64,000 nt of DNA from Arthrobacter sp. SLBN-122 (GTDB taxonomy: Bacteria > Actinomycetota > Actinomycetes > Actinomycetales > Micrococcaceae), in NCBI RefSeq assembly GCF_006715165.1, contig NZ_VFMS01000001.1:3472001-3536000 (forward strand), in the 5' to 3' direction. Below the pieces are notes generated by a model. The model was not told the DNA's origin, ran no database searches, and saw nothing but the letters and a program-made list of their open reading frames with translations. Position 1 is the stretch's first letter. Every line of letters starts with the position of its first letter. Below, piece by piece: positions 1-7,794 of the stretch. The translations under genes were made by a program, and so were the position numbers.

Positions 1-27
1 TGTTTGCTAGGCTAATACCCGCTTCAT

Positions 28-100
28 TCCTCCTTAGCTCAATTGGCAGAGCATTCGACTGTTAATCGAAGGGTTGCTGGTTCAAGTCCAGCAGGAGGAG
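28..100 (+). tRNA. tRNA-Asn (GTT), first copy
   Basis: A complete cloverleaf can be folded. The acceptor arms are TCCTCCT (28-34) and AGGAGGA (93-99) with discriminator G at 100. The anticodon stem TTCGA/TCGAA encloses a loop with anticodon GTT at 61-63. The T arm contains GGTTCAAGTCC. The 3' CCA is not encoded. A second copy with the same 73-base sequence lies 197 bases downstream. An extended -10 element (TTTGCTAGGCT, hexamer 8-13) sits 15 bases upstream of the mature 5' end, and a hairpin terminator follows directly, so this looks like a monocistronic tRNA unit. Confidence 0.97.
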
Positions 101-105
101 CTTCC

Positions 106-140
106 AATCCCCGTTCCGGCCTCCGGAACGGGGATTTTTT
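106..140 (+). terminator. Rho-independent terminator of first tRNA-Asn
   Basis: An inverted repeat with arms AATCCCCGTTCCGG and CCGGAACGGGGATT is followed by a run of T residues. It begins six bases after the tRNA discriminator base. The stem is GC-rich with a short loop, the classic intrinsic terminator layout. Confidence 0.92.
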
Positions 141-224
141 GTATCCGGGAAGGGCCGTTTGGGCCCGCAAAACCGCCGATTTCCCTTGGGCCGGAATCCT
201 TTGCTAATGTCATACCTGCTTCAT

Positions 225-297
225 TCCTCCTTAGCTCAATTGGCAGAGCATTCGACTGTTAATCGAAGGGTTGCTGGTTCAAGTCCAGCAGGAGGAG
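225..297 (+). tRNA. tRNA-Asn (GTT), second copy
   Basis: The 73-base mature sequence matches the copy at 28-100, with anticodon GTT at 258-260 and acceptor arms TCCTCCT/AGGAGGA. The 3' CCA is not encoded. The 28 bases upstream align without gaps to those of the first copy and keep the TTTGCTA element (hexamer TAATGT at 205-210, again 15 bases before the mature 5' end). The pair therefore looks like a tandem duplication of promoter plus tRNA, with the terminators having diverged. Confidence 0.97.
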
Positions 298-303
298 CGC
301 TAC

Positions 304-347
304 GAAAAATCCCCGTCCCTCCACTTGGAGGAACGGGGATTTTTTTA
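304..347 (+). terminator. Rho-independent terminator of second tRNA-Asn
   Basis: The arms are AAAAATCCCCGT-CCCTCC and GGAGGA-ACGGGGATTTTT with loop ACTT, ending in seven T residues. The core CCCCGT/ACGGGG resembles the terminator of the first copy but the upper stem differs, consistent with divergence after a duplication. Confidence 0.92.
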
Positions 348-370
348 TTGTCGCGGGCGGGGAAGCTTGG

Positions 371-778
371 CTAGACGAAATCCATCTCCACCTGCAGGAA
401 CCTTTCGGCCTCGGCGATGGCTGCCTCGAATGCCTCCTTCTCGGTGGGCGACTTCCGGGGTTCGCGCGGACTCCATTCATGCGGCGCGGAGTGGATTCTC
501 ACAAACCCTGCGTCAGGCGGGGCGTAGAAAATCCCGAAGCGCTGCACCGGCCATTCAGGCGACGTCTCTGGCGCCACCAGCAAAGCTGCATTGAAGGCGG
601 GGTTGAACCATTGGGCAATGGGCCTGCGCCGGTCTTCGGTGAACAGCCCGGCCGCGTACAGCGCCGCCGACTGCTGTCCCGCCTGCGCACACAGCCGCTC
701 CCACCACAGTGGCAGGATCCGGGCGTCGCACCGTTGCCAGGTGGCCGGAAGTGGCGGTTGGTTCTGCCAGTTGGGCAC
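371..778 (-). CDS. Hypothetical protein, 135 aa
   Basis: I do not recognise the family. The protein is soluble-looking, has no signal peptide or membrane segment, and is rich in tryptophan in its first half (WQNQ, WQRC, WWERL). The C-terminal third is an acidic, probably helical stretch ending in EMDFV. The GTG start is supported by a -10 box: TAAAAT on the minus strand (785-790) lies six bases before the start codon with no room for a Shine-Dalgarno site, so the mRNA would be leaderless. The gene faces the tRNA-Asn terminator at its 3' end. Its function is unknown. Confidence 0.75.
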   Translation of the reverse strand: MPNWQNQPPLPATWQRCDARILPLWWERLCAQAGQQSAALYAAGLFTEDRRRPIAQWFNPAFNAALLVAPETSPEWPVQRFGIFYAPPDAGFVRIHSAPHEWSPREPRKSPTEKEAFEAAIAEAERFLQVEMDFV

Positions 779-842
779 GGGATCATTTTATCCCCGGACG
801 CAGCCGCAGGGCAGGGAAAGCCGCCCCGGTGAGGCAAAACAA

Positions 843-1052
843 TCAGCGGCGCTTCCGGGGCCCGCCGTTCTTTGGTCCGGGCTTCCTTGGTCCGGGATTC
901 ACCCGGTACAGGAGGGCGGCGCCTGTCAGTAGTCCCAAGACGATCCCCATGGCTGGGTTGCCCAGGGCGCGGCCGGCAAAATAGCCGACGACGGCGCCAA
1001 GCACCGCCCCGAGGAAAAGTCCCCTTCCGTTGCGGTGCGGCTTGGGGCTCAT
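843..1052 (-). CDS. Small glycine-rich membrane protein, 69 aa
   Basis: The 69-residue protein has a basic N-terminus (SPKPHRNGR), one or two hydrophobic segments at about 12-50 rich in GxxxG/AxxxG spacings (GAVLGAVVGYFAGRALG), and a basic C-terminal tail of P, K, G and R. This layout resembles small glycine-zipper membrane proteins, but I cannot name a family. The ATG start has an AAAGGCAG Shine-Dalgarno-like sequence about five bases upstream. Codon use is typical of the region. Confidence 0.7.
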   Translation of the reverse strand: MSPKPHRNGRGLFLGAVLGAVVGYFAGRALGNPAMGIVLGLLTGAALLYRVNPGPRKPGPKNGGPRKRR

Positions 1053-1112
1053 GGGCTGCCTTTCAAGGAAAGTCCGGCTTCAGCGGATTGACGGGCTGTC
1101 GATTCATGGAAC

Positions 1113-2336
1113 TCAGTGAATTGACGGGACCGTGCGGGGCCGCACCACCAGCCACAGGGCGGCGATGGCCAGCAGGATGCACGCTGCCTGCACCGCACCC
1201 ATGGGCGCGGCGCTGGTGATGCCCACCCAGCCCACCACGGGGGAGATGAGTCCAGCCATGAGGAACGTGGCCGCTCCCAGCAGCGACGCCGCCGTGCCGG
1301 CCTGTGCTGCATGACCCGCCAGCGCCAGCACCTGCACGCAGGGGAACATGAACCCCGTACCCATGATGTAGAACCACAGCGGGACCATGACGCCCCACAG
1401 CCCCATGCCCGCGCGGTCGAACACCACGATCAGCAGGGCCATCAGGAACATCCAGGCGGTGGCGCCGGCCAGGATCCATTGCGGCGGGACGATCCTGATC
1501 AGCCGGGCGCTGGTCTGCACGCCGGCCACGATGCCCAGTGAGTTGATGCCGAACAGCAGCCCGTACTGCTGGGCGGAGAATCCAAACACGTCCTGGAAAA
1601 GGAAGGGCGAGGCCGACAGGTAGGTGAAGAGGCCGCCGAAATTGAAACCGGCCACCATCAGCAGGCCCACGAAGATCCGGTCGCTGAAGAGGGTCTTGTA
1701 GCGCTGGCCGGCCGTCATGCCGCTCTGGCCCCGTTTCTCCGGCGGAAGGGTCTCACGCACCAGGAGCAGCGCCGCCACGATCACCAGCGTCCCGTAAGCG
1801 GCGAGGAACACGAAGATGCCCGGCCACGGCATCACCAGCAGCAGCTGCGAGCCGATGACGGGGGCAAGAATGGGTGCCAGCCCGTTGACCAGGGACATGC
1901 GGGAGAACATCCGCACCATGGCATACCCCGAGAACAGGTCGCGCACCATGGCCATGGCCACCACGCCGCCGCCGGCCGCGCCCACTCCCATCAGCACACG
2001 GAAGATCCCCAGGGTGGTGATGTCCGCGGACAGGGCGGCGCCAAGGGATGCAGCGATGTGCAGTGCCGTGGCCAGGATCAGCGGGCTCCGCCGGCCGAAC
2101 CTGTCGCTGAAGGGACCCACCACCAGTTGCCCGAACGCAAAACCGACCGTGGTGCCGGCCAGGGTGAGCTGTACCTGCGCCTCGGTCACCCCCAGGCTTG
2201 CCTCCAGCGCGGGAAAGGCCGGCAGGTACAGGTCGATGGTGAACGGGCCGAGGGCCGTGAGGGCGCCCAGGAGGAGGATGTACAGGAGCTTCCGGCGGCG
2301 GCTCAGCAGGTCGCCCGGATTGGGGGGATTGGTCAC
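1113..2336 (-). CDS. Bcr/CflA-type MFS efflux transporter
   Basis: This is a 407-residue major facilitator with about 12 transmembrane segments. The first segment contains TALGPFTIDLYLPAFP, the signature of the Bcr/CflA drug:H+ antiporter group, and the loop between segments 2 and 3 carries GPFSDRFGRR, the MFS motif A. It probably exports small hydrophobic compounds or sulphonamide/bicyclomycin-like drugs by proton antiport; the substrate cannot be inferred. The frame stays open far upstream, but that part is antisense to the holin-like gene and has no MFS character. I chose GTG at 2336 because TAGGAT on the minus strand (2345-2350) lies eight bases before it, suggesting a leaderless transcript. 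Confidence 0.9.
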   Translation of the reverse strand: MTNPPNPGDLLSRRRKLLYILLLGALTALGPFTIDLYLPAFPALEASLGVTEAQVQLTLAGTTVGFAFGQLVVGPFSDRFGRRSPLILATALHIAASLGAALSADITTLGIFRVLMGVGAAGGGVVAMAMVRDLFSGYAMVRMFSRMSLVNGLAPILAPVIGSQLLLVMPWPGIFVFLAAYGTLVIVAALLLVRETLPPEKRGQSGMTAGQRYKTLFSDRIFVGLLMVAGFNFGGLFTYLSASPFLFQDVFGFSAQQYGLLFGINSLGIVAGVQTSARLIRIVPPQWILAGATAWMFLMALLIVVFDRAGMGLWGVMVPLWFYIMGTGFMFPCVQVLALAGHAAQAGTAASLLGAATFLMAGLISPVVGWVGITSAAPMGAVQAACILLAIAALWLVVRPRTVPSIH

Positions 2337-2516
2337 GGAGAACAATCCTAGGCCCGGCCAGGACTGTTTTTGCAGCGTTGTAGGCCGCGCCGTCCGGCAA
2401 GCCCCCAAGTTCGCCCTGAACCTGAATGGTAGTTTTGGTGGCGTGGACTGTGCGGCTGCACATTTCCGCAGTAAACGGAAGCAGTATCGACCCATGAGAC
2501 CAGTAAGGCGGAACCG

Positions 2517-3368
2517 ATGAGCGGACGTCACAGCGGGCGTACCAGTCCGGGATTGCGCATCACTGCGCTGCCCGGGACGGCAAGACTCCTTTTCCGGTTG
2601 GCGCCCCGCCAGCTCAATGACGAGATCGCGTTCGCCAAGATCGAACTCAAGCGCAAGGGAATCCAGGTAGGCGTGGCCGCGGCCTTCTTCGCCGTGGCGC
2701 TCCTCTTCCTTGCGTTCCTGGTGGTAGGCCTGATCGTCGCAGCCATCATGGGCCTGGCCACCATCATGCCCGCGTGGCTGGCGGCCCTCCTGGTGTCCGC
2801 CGCTTTCCTGTTGATAGCCCTCATCGGTGGACTGGTTGGGCTCGCCCGGTTCAAGAAGGCCATGCCGCTGATGCCGGAAGAAACCATTCGCGGCATCAGG
2901 CACGACATCGGTGTTGCCCGGGAAGGGTCCGCCTTCAACCCGGCTGTCCTGGACCGGGACAGCCCCGAGGCGAAGGCTGCGAAGGCCGCCAAAGCCGAAG
3001 CAGCGGCAAAGGCCAAGGCCGAGAAGGCAGCGAAGGCTGCCGAGCACGACAAGGAATTCCCGCACGCCTCCGAGCCCGAGCTGGTGCACCGGCTGAGCCA
3101 GCGGCGCCACCACCTCACCGAGGTCCGCGACGAACTGGGCACGGAGCTGGACCTCAAGACCCAGGCCCGCTACGTGCTGGCCGTCGCACAGGTCAAAGCC
3201 CGCGAGGGCCAGGTGCTGGCGCAGCGCGGCGTCGATGCGGCGGGCCAAAGGCTTGCAGCGTTCTCCGGATCGACGGACCTGTCCAAGCGGTGGAAGCCGC
3301 TGACAGCTTTCGTGGCGGCCGGAACCGTCCTGGTGGTCCTCCTTCGAAAGCTGCTCCGCTCCCGCTAG
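2517..3368 (+). CDS. Phage-holin-III-like (DUF1469) membrane protein
   Basis: The protein has 283 residues. A region at about 20-125 contains the amphipathic QLNDEIAFAKIELKRKG helix and two long hydrophobic segments (about 50-80 and 85-110), the layout of the Phage_holin_3_6/DUF1469 family. Next comes an Ala/Lys/Glu-rich low-complexity stretch (about 153-180), probably coiled coil. The C-terminal part resembles proteins with DUF3618-type helices and ends in a hydrophobic segment and basic tail (VLLRKLLRSR). Despite the family name these are ordinary chromosomal proteins in actinobacteria, and nothing phage-like surrounds it. It is divergent from the efflux gene across about 180 bases. Confidence 0.85.
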   Translation: MSGRHSGRTSPGLRITALPGTARLLFRLAPRQLNDEIAFAKIELKRKGIQVGVAAAFFAVALLFLAFLVVGLIVAAIMGLATIMPAWLAALLVSAAFLLIALIGGLVGLARFKKAMPLMPEETIRGIRHDIGVAREGSAFNPAVLDRDSPEAKAAKAAKAEAAAKAKAEKAAKAAEHDKEFPHASEPELVHRLSQRRHHLTEVRDELGTELDLKTQARYVLAVAQVKAREGQVLAQRGVDAAGQRLAAFSGSTDLSKRWKPLTAFVAAGTVLVVLLRKLLRSR

Positions 3369-3447
3369 GCCAGTTCAATGCAGAACGTTCCAATGGACGA
3401 CTCATAACCGAAAGACCGCGATGCGGCGCAGGAAGGAGAGGGGACGG

Positions 3448-4071
3448 GTGAAGTTTATTGGTGCAGGTGCCCGCCCCGGCCGTCCGCAGGTGGACCACGA
3501 CGTCGTCTTCACCATCCCCAACCTGCTCACCGTTGTGCGGTTCATGGGCGTCCCGCTCTTCATGTGGCTCGTCCTGGCCCAGAAGGAGTACGGGGCCGGC
3601 GTGATCGTCCTGGCCGTCATGGCCGGCACGGACTGGATTGACGGCTACATCGCCCGCCGGTTCGACCAAGCCTCAAAACTCGGCAGGGTCCTCGACCCGA
3701 TCGCCGACCGGCTGGCACTGCTGGCCGTGGCCTTCACCCTGGTGATTGCCGGCGTCGTGCATTGGCTGTACCTGGCCGCCCTGGTGGTCCCGGACGCCGT
3801 GCTGCTGGTCCTGACGCTTTCCTTCTTCCGGGGGCACCCTGATCTTCCGGTCAGCGTGGTGGGCAAGGTCCGGACCGGGCTGCTCCTCCTGGGTACTCCG
3901 CTGCTGGTCCTCTCCCGCCTGGACACCGGCTTCGCCGGGCAGCTCTTCGCCGCCGCGTGGGTGGTGCTGGGGCTGGGCCTGGTTGGCCATTGGGTCGCTG
4001 CGTACAACTACTTCTGGGCCATCCTGCGAAAGGGCAGGGAACTGAAACAGCACGACGGCGGGAACGGCTGA
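3448..4071 (+). CDS. CDP-alcohol phosphatidyltransferase
   Basis: This integral membrane enzyme of about 207 residues would transfer a phosphatidyl group from CDP-diacylglycerol to an alcohol in phospholipid synthesis. The full family signature D-G-x2-A-R-x8-G-x3-D-x3-D is present as D65 G66, A69 R70, G79, D83 and D87. Several hydrophobic segments flank it. I favour GTG at 3448 because AAGGAGAG lies seven bases upstream; an in-frame ATG at 3421 has no ribosome binding site. The acceptor (glycerol phosphate, inositol phosphate or another) cannot be told from sequence. The stop codon overlaps the start of the DMT transporter, so the two are co-transcribed. Confidence 0.9.
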   Translation: MKFIGAGARPGRPQVDHDVVFTIPNLLTVVRFMGVPLFMWLVLAQKEYGAGVIVLAVMAGTDWIDGYIARRFDQASKLGRVLDPIADRLALLAVAFTLVIAGVVHWLYLAALVVPDAVLLVLTLSFFRGHPDLPVSVVGKVRTGLLLLGTPLLVLSRLDTGFAGQLFAAAWVVLGLGLVGHWVAAYNYFWAILRKGRELKQHDGGNG

Positions 4072-4979
4072 TGGTTTGGGTTGCCGTCGGCCTGGCGGTG
4101 CTTGGCGCCTTCTGCCTGGCCCTGGGTGCCCAGCGCCAGGGCAGTGCCGTCAAGGCCGACACCGGCGGCCTTGCACTGAGTTCCAACGGATTCCTGCGCC
4201 TCCTGCGCAATCCCCGGTGGATGTTCGGGCTCCTGCTGCTGTGCACCGGAATGGCAATGAACGCCGTGGCCCTGGTCTCGGCGCCGCTCACTGTGGTCCA
4301 GCCCATCGGCGCCATCGCCCTGGTGATCACCACCGTGGTCAACGCCCGGGACCAGGACCTGACCATCAACCGTGCCACCGCCGTGTCCATCGGCGCCTGC
4401 GTCACCGGCTCGGCACTCTTTGTCCTCCTCGCGGTCAACGTCACCCAGGAGAGCCACCATGTCAGCCTGGCGGACGAGCTCACCATCGTGCTGCTGCTCG
4501 CCTTGGCGGTGGGCCTGTTCGGCACCTTGGCGGTGATGTTCAGGCACCGCATGAACGCGTTCGTCTATATCCTGGGCGCCGGCATCCTGTTCGGCTTCGT
4601 TGCGGTGCTCACCAGGATTATCGGCAAACACCTCCTGGACCCCAACGGCCTGTTCCTGCTGAACGTGCAGTGGTACTCGGTGGTGGCCATCATCGCCGCC
4701 GGCGGCCTCGGCTCCTGGTTCGTCCAGAGCGCCTACTCCACCGGCCCTCCGGACCTGGTGATTGCCGGACTCACGGTCGTTGACCCCATGGTGGGCATTG
4801 CCATCGGCATCATCATCCTGGGCGAACTGCGCCCCGATGTCCATGCCGTCATGGCTATTGCGATGGGAACGGCGGCCTGCCTTGCTATCGTTGGGGTTAT
4901 CGCCCTTTCCCGGCACCACCCGGAGGTCACCAAGCGCAAGAAGGACGCGCGGAAGGCCGCCGGCAGGCCGTCCCACTAG
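4071..4979 (+). CDS. DMT-family (EamA/NIPA-like) transporter
   Basis: The 302-residue polytopic membrane protein has about nine or ten hydrophobic segments. It begins directly with a membrane helix (VWVAVGLAVLGAFCLALGAQRQG), a pattern seen in the DMT superfamily branch that includes NIPA-like proteins. The internal repeat feature APLTVVQPIGAIALV is matched in the second half by AGLTVVDPMVGIAIG, showing the two EamA-like halves. The substrate is unknown. The ATG overlaps the preceding stop by one base (TGATG), so translation is probably coupled to the phosphatidyltransferase gene. The tail is basic (KRKKDARK). Confidence 0.85.
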   Translation: MVWVAVGLAVLGAFCLALGAQRQGSAVKADTGGLALSSNGFLRLLRNPRWMFGLLLLCTGMAMNAVALVSAPLTVVQPIGAIALVITTVVNARDQDLTINRATAVSIGACVTGSALFVLLAVNVTQESHHVSLADELTIVLLLALAVGLFGTLAVMFRHRMNAFVYILGAGILFGFVAVLTRIIGKHLLDPNGLFLLNVQWYSVVAIIAAGGLGSWFVQSAYSTGPPDLVIAGLTVVDPMVGIAIGIIILGELRPDVHAVMAIAMGTAACLAIVGVIALSRHHPEVTKRKKDARKAAGRPSH

Positions 4980-5090
4980 CCAATTCCCGCACAGACCAGC
5001 TATCCCACGAAGCCCCGGCGCCCTGCGCCAGCGGCCAACCGTGCTGCCAGTTCCACGCTGTCCGCACCGTGACCATCAGGAGTACTCCAC

Positions 5091-6287
5091 ATGACCACGC
5101 CAGCCGACCAGCATCCCCTGACCATCCTCATCGCAGCGGACACCTACCCGCCTGACGTCAATGGCGCCGCCCAGTTCGGATACCGCCTGGCCAAGGGAAT
5201 GACTGCCCGCGGACACAACGTCCACGTCCTGGCGTCCCGCGACAGCAAGGGGAAGAGCTTCACGGAGTTCCGCGAGGAAGCAACTGTGCACCGGCTCCGC
5301 TCGCACAAGGCCTTCACCCACGAGACCTTCCGCCTCTGCTTCCCCTGGGAAATCAAGAAAGAAATCAGGCTGCTCTTCGACCGGGTGAAGCCGGACGTGG
5401 TGCACATCCAAAGCCACTACATGATCGGCGAGCACGTACTCTACGAAGCGGTGAAACGCGGCGTCCGGGTGGTGGCCACCAACCACTTCATGCCCGAAAA
5501 CCTCAACCCCTTCCTGCCGTTCCCGCAGTGGTTCAAGGACATCATCGGGCGTGTTTCCTGGAAGGACATGGGCAAGGTCATGGGCCAGGCCGACGTCGTC
5601 ACCACGCCTACGCCGCTGGCCGCCAGGGCCATGCACGAGCACGCCTTCCTGCGTAAAGTCCTGCCGCTGTCCAACGGCATCGACTCCGCAGTCTACGAGG
5701 TCCAGCCCGGCGAGCACATCGAGCCGCATGAGAACCCCACTGTGCTGTTCGCCGGACGCCTGGCCGAGGAAAAGCATGTTGACGTACTCATCAAGGCCAT
5801 CAGCAAGACGCCTCCCGAATTGAACGTGCACCTGGAGATTGTGGGCGGCGGGGAAGTGCGCACCGCCCTGGAGGACCTGGTGCGCCGGCTTGGGCTGGCA
5901 AGCCGGGTAAAGTTCCTGGGCCTTGCCAGCGACGAGGAACTGCGGAGGGCCTACATCCGGGCGGACCTGTTCTGCATGCCCGGAACGGCCGAACTGCAAT
6001 CGCTGGTGACGCTCGAAGCCATGTCCGCCTCCACTCCTGTGGTCCTTGCGGACGCCATGGCCCTGCCGCACCTGGTGCGCGACGGCGAGAACGGCTACCT
6101 GTTCACACCCAACGACAGTGATGACCTCGCCAAGAAGATCACCCAGGTCCTGGAGCTGCCCAAGGAGCAACAGCGGGCCATGGGCCGGGCCAGCCGCCAG
6201 ATGGTGGAGCCGCACAGCATCCAGGGGACGCTGCAGACCTTCGAGGACTTGTACCGCGGCGCCACGTACGAGGACAAAGTGGTCTGA
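5091..6287 (+). CDS. Glycosyltransferase family 4 (GT-B fold)
   Basis: The 398-residue protein has a GT4 layout. The N-terminal Rossmann half begins TILIAADTYPPDVNGAAQFGYRLAKGM, which includes the loop that binds the acceptor. The C-terminal half contains VLFAGRLAEEKHVDVLI and a donor-binding E-x7-E region (ELQSLVTLEAMSASTPVV). No signal peptide or membrane helix is visible, so it is probably a cytoplasmic, membrane-associated enzyme. The phosphatidyltransferase two genes upstream makes a glycolipid or phospholipid mannosylation role possible, but this is inference. CAGGAG precedes the ATG at suitable spacing. The 111-base gap after the DMT gene holds nothing else I can support. Confidence 0.9.
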   Translation: MTTPADQHPLTILIAADTYPPDVNGAAQFGYRLAKGMTARGHNVHVLASRDSKGKSFTEFREEATVHRLRSHKAFTHETFRLCFPWEIKKEIRLLFDRVKPDVVHIQSHYMIGEHVLYEAVKRGVRVVATNHFMPENLNPFLPFPQWFKDIIGRVSWKDMGKVMGQADVVTTPTPLAARAMHEHAFLRKVLPLSNGIDSAVYEVQPGEHIEPHENPTVLFAGRLAEEKHVDVLIKAISKTPPELNVHLEIVGGGEVRTALEDLVRRLGLASRVKFLGLASDEELRRAYIRADLFCMPGTAELQSLVTLEAMSASTPVVLADAMALPHLVRDGENGYLFTPNDSDDLAKKITQVLELPKEQQRAMGRASRQMVEPHSIQGTLQTFEDLYRGATYEDKVV

Positions 6288-6361
6288 ACCCTTTCCCGGG
6301 TTTGCTAGAGTGTTTCTGCCCTGCCCGAGCGTGCCTGTTTGGCCACGTGCCCACGGGGTTT

Positions 6362-6435
6362 GGGGCTATAGCTCAGCTGGTTAGAGCGCGGGACTCATAA
6401 TCCTAAGGTCCTCGGTTCAAGTCCGAGTAGCCCTA
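6362..6435 (+). tRNA. tRNA with CAT anticodon (tRNA-Met or tRNA-Ile2)
   Basis: The 74-base cloverleaf has acceptor arms GGGGCTA (6362-6368) and TAGCCCT (6428-6434) with a G-T closing pair, discriminator A at 6435, D arm GCTCAGCTGGTTAGAGC and T arm CGGTTCAAGTCCG. The anticodon loop is CTCATAA. It lacks initiator features such as three GC pairs in the anticodon stem. It is either elongator tRNA-Met or the isoleucine tRNA whose CAT anticodon is modified to lysidine; identity cannot be fixed by eye. The 3' CCA is not encoded. The TTTGCTA promoter element seen at the tRNA-Asn genes recurs at 6301-6307, about 50 bases upstream of the tRNA. Confidence 0.93.
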
Positions 6436-6448
6436 CCGCCAATGGCGG

Positions 6449-6487
6449 AACCGCGGCCGACGATCCTTCGTTGGCCGCGGTTTTCTT
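6449..6487 (+). terminator. Rho-independent terminator of the CAT tRNA
   Basis: The stem arms AACCGCGGCC and GGCCGCGGTT enclose a 14-base loop and are followed by TTCTT. The hairpin starts 14 bases after the tRNA. Confidence 0.85.
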
Positions 6488-6505
6488 GGTTAACCCCGCC
6501 TCCTG

Positions 6506-6533
6506 CGGTATGTTACTGGTCAGTAACATACCG
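6506..6533 (+). promoter_or_regulatory. 28-bp perfect palindrome, probable repressor operator
   Basis: The arms CGGTATGTTACTG (6506-6518) and CAGTAACATACCG (6521-6533) are perfect reverse complements separated by GT. The centre is 62 bases before the acyl-CoA dehydrogenase ATG. It is AT-rich inside GC-rich sequence and has no T tract, so it reads as a DNA operator rather than a terminator. The length and symmetry fit TetR-family operators that control acyl-CoA metabolism. No regulator gene is adjacent. Confidence 0.75.
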
Positions 6534-6581
6534 TGCTCCGCTCCGACGCATGGTCAGCGCTGATCATCAAAGAAGGTACCC

Positions 6582-7772
6582 ATGGCCACCTCCGCAGCCG
6601 ATCCCCACGAACTTCCCTACGCTGACGGGGACTTCTTCGCCTTCGAGCAGCTCCTCTCCGGGAAGGAACAGGACCGGCTCGCTGAAGTCCGCGAGTTCCT
6701 GGCCCGCGAGGTCAAGCCCATCGCGGTTGACTGCTGGAACCGCGGCGAGTTCCCGGCGAACCTGGTGCCGAAACTTGCCGGCCTGGACCTGGCCAGCCCG
6801 GTCCGCCGCCAGGGGTACTCCAACCTCTTTGCGGGCATGCTGCATGCCGAGCTCACGCGTGCCGATGCCTCCATCGCCACCTTCCTAGGCGTCCACGACG
6901 GGCTGTTCACCGGTTCCATCGAGTTGCTGGCCTCCCAGGAGCAGAAGGACGAGTGGCTTCCCGACATCTACTCGCTGAAGAAGATCGGTGCCTTCGGCCT
7001 GACCGAGCCGCTGGGCGGCAGCGATGTTGCCGGCGGGACGCGCACCACGGCGCGGAAGGACGGCGACCACTGGATCCTCAACGGCGCGAAACGCTGGATC
7101 GGGAACGCCACCTTCTCGGATTGGGTGGTGGTGTATGCCCGGGACCTGGCCGACAACCAGGTCAAGGGCTTCATGGTGGACACGGCGCTTGACGGGTTCA
7201 GCGCCACAAAGATCGAGAACAAGATCTCGCTGCGCACCGTCCAGAACGCCGACATTGTCCTGACGGACGTGGTGGTGCCGGAGCGCTTCAAGTTGGCGAA
7301 CGCCAACAGTTTCCGCGACGTCAACAAAGTCCTCAAGGTAACCCGGCTGGCGGTTGCATGGCAGGCCGTGGGGCTCCAGCTTGCCGCGTTCGACGTTGCC
7401 CGCCGCTACGCCGTGGAACGCCACCAGTTCGGCCGGCCCCTGGCCTCCTTCCAGCTCATCCAGGACCAGCTGGTGCGGATCCTGGGAAACACCGTCAGCT
7501 CGATGGGGATGATGGTCCGGCTCTCCCAGCTGGAGGACGAGGGGGTGGCCAAGGACGAGCAGTCCGCGCTTGCCAAGGCCTACGCCACGACGCGCATGCG
7601 GGACAGCGTGGCGTTGGGCCGAAGCATCCTTGGCGGCAACGGAATCGTGACCGACTTCGAGATGGCCAAGATCTTCGCCGACGCAGAGGCCATCTACTCG
7701 TACGAGGGCACGGCTGAAATCAACACCCTGGTGACGGGCCGGGCCATCACGGGCATCTCCGCCATCGTCTAG
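6582..7772 (+). CDS. Acyl-CoA dehydrogenase, glutaryl-CoA dehydrogenase-like
   Basis: This 396-residue FAD enzyme would oxidise an acyl-CoA to the enoyl-CoA and pass electrons to ETF. The family signatures GAFGLTEPLGGSD and the C-terminal YEGTAEI are present. The catalytic base is E375, in the YEGT setting used by the glutaryl-CoA and short-chain groups. The Arg of the glutaryl-CoA carboxylate pocket cannot be confirmed without alignment, so decarboxylating activity is uncertain. AGAAGG precedes the ATG. The gene stands alone behind a perfect palindrome and is probably repressed until its acyl-CoA inducer accumulates. The next gene is convergent. Confidence 0.88.
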   Translation: MATSAADPHELPYADGDFFAFEQLLSGKEQDRLAEVREFLAREVKPIAVDCWNRGEFPANLVPKLAGLDLASPVRRQGYSNLFAGMLHAELTRADASIATFLGVHDGLFTGSIELLASQEQKDEWLPDIYSLKKIGAFGLTEPLGGSDVAGGTRTTARKDGDHWILNGAKRWIGNATFSDWVVVYARDLADNQVKGFMVDTALDGFSATKIENKISLRTVQNADIVLTDVVVPERFKLANANSFRDVNKVLKVTRLAVAWQAVGLQLAAFDVARRYAVERHQFGRPLASFQLIQDQLVRILGNTVSSMGMMVRLSQLEDEGVAKDEQSALAKAYATTRMRDSVALGRSILGGNGIVTDFEMAKIFADAEAIYSYEGTAEINTLVTGRAITGISAIV

Positions 7773-7794
7773 CGTCGATCCTGGGTCCGCTACG

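Noticed and set aside
1113..3248. A 711-codon minus-strand frame that could be read as a fused MFS protein
   Set aside because: The N-terminal 300 codons are antisense to the holin-like gene and have no MFS character; a leaderless GTG at 2336 explains the transporter alone.
2517..3368. Holin-like gene as evidence of a prophage
   Set aside because: No lysin, capsid, integrase or attachment site is nearby, and this family is common in actinobacterial chromosomes.
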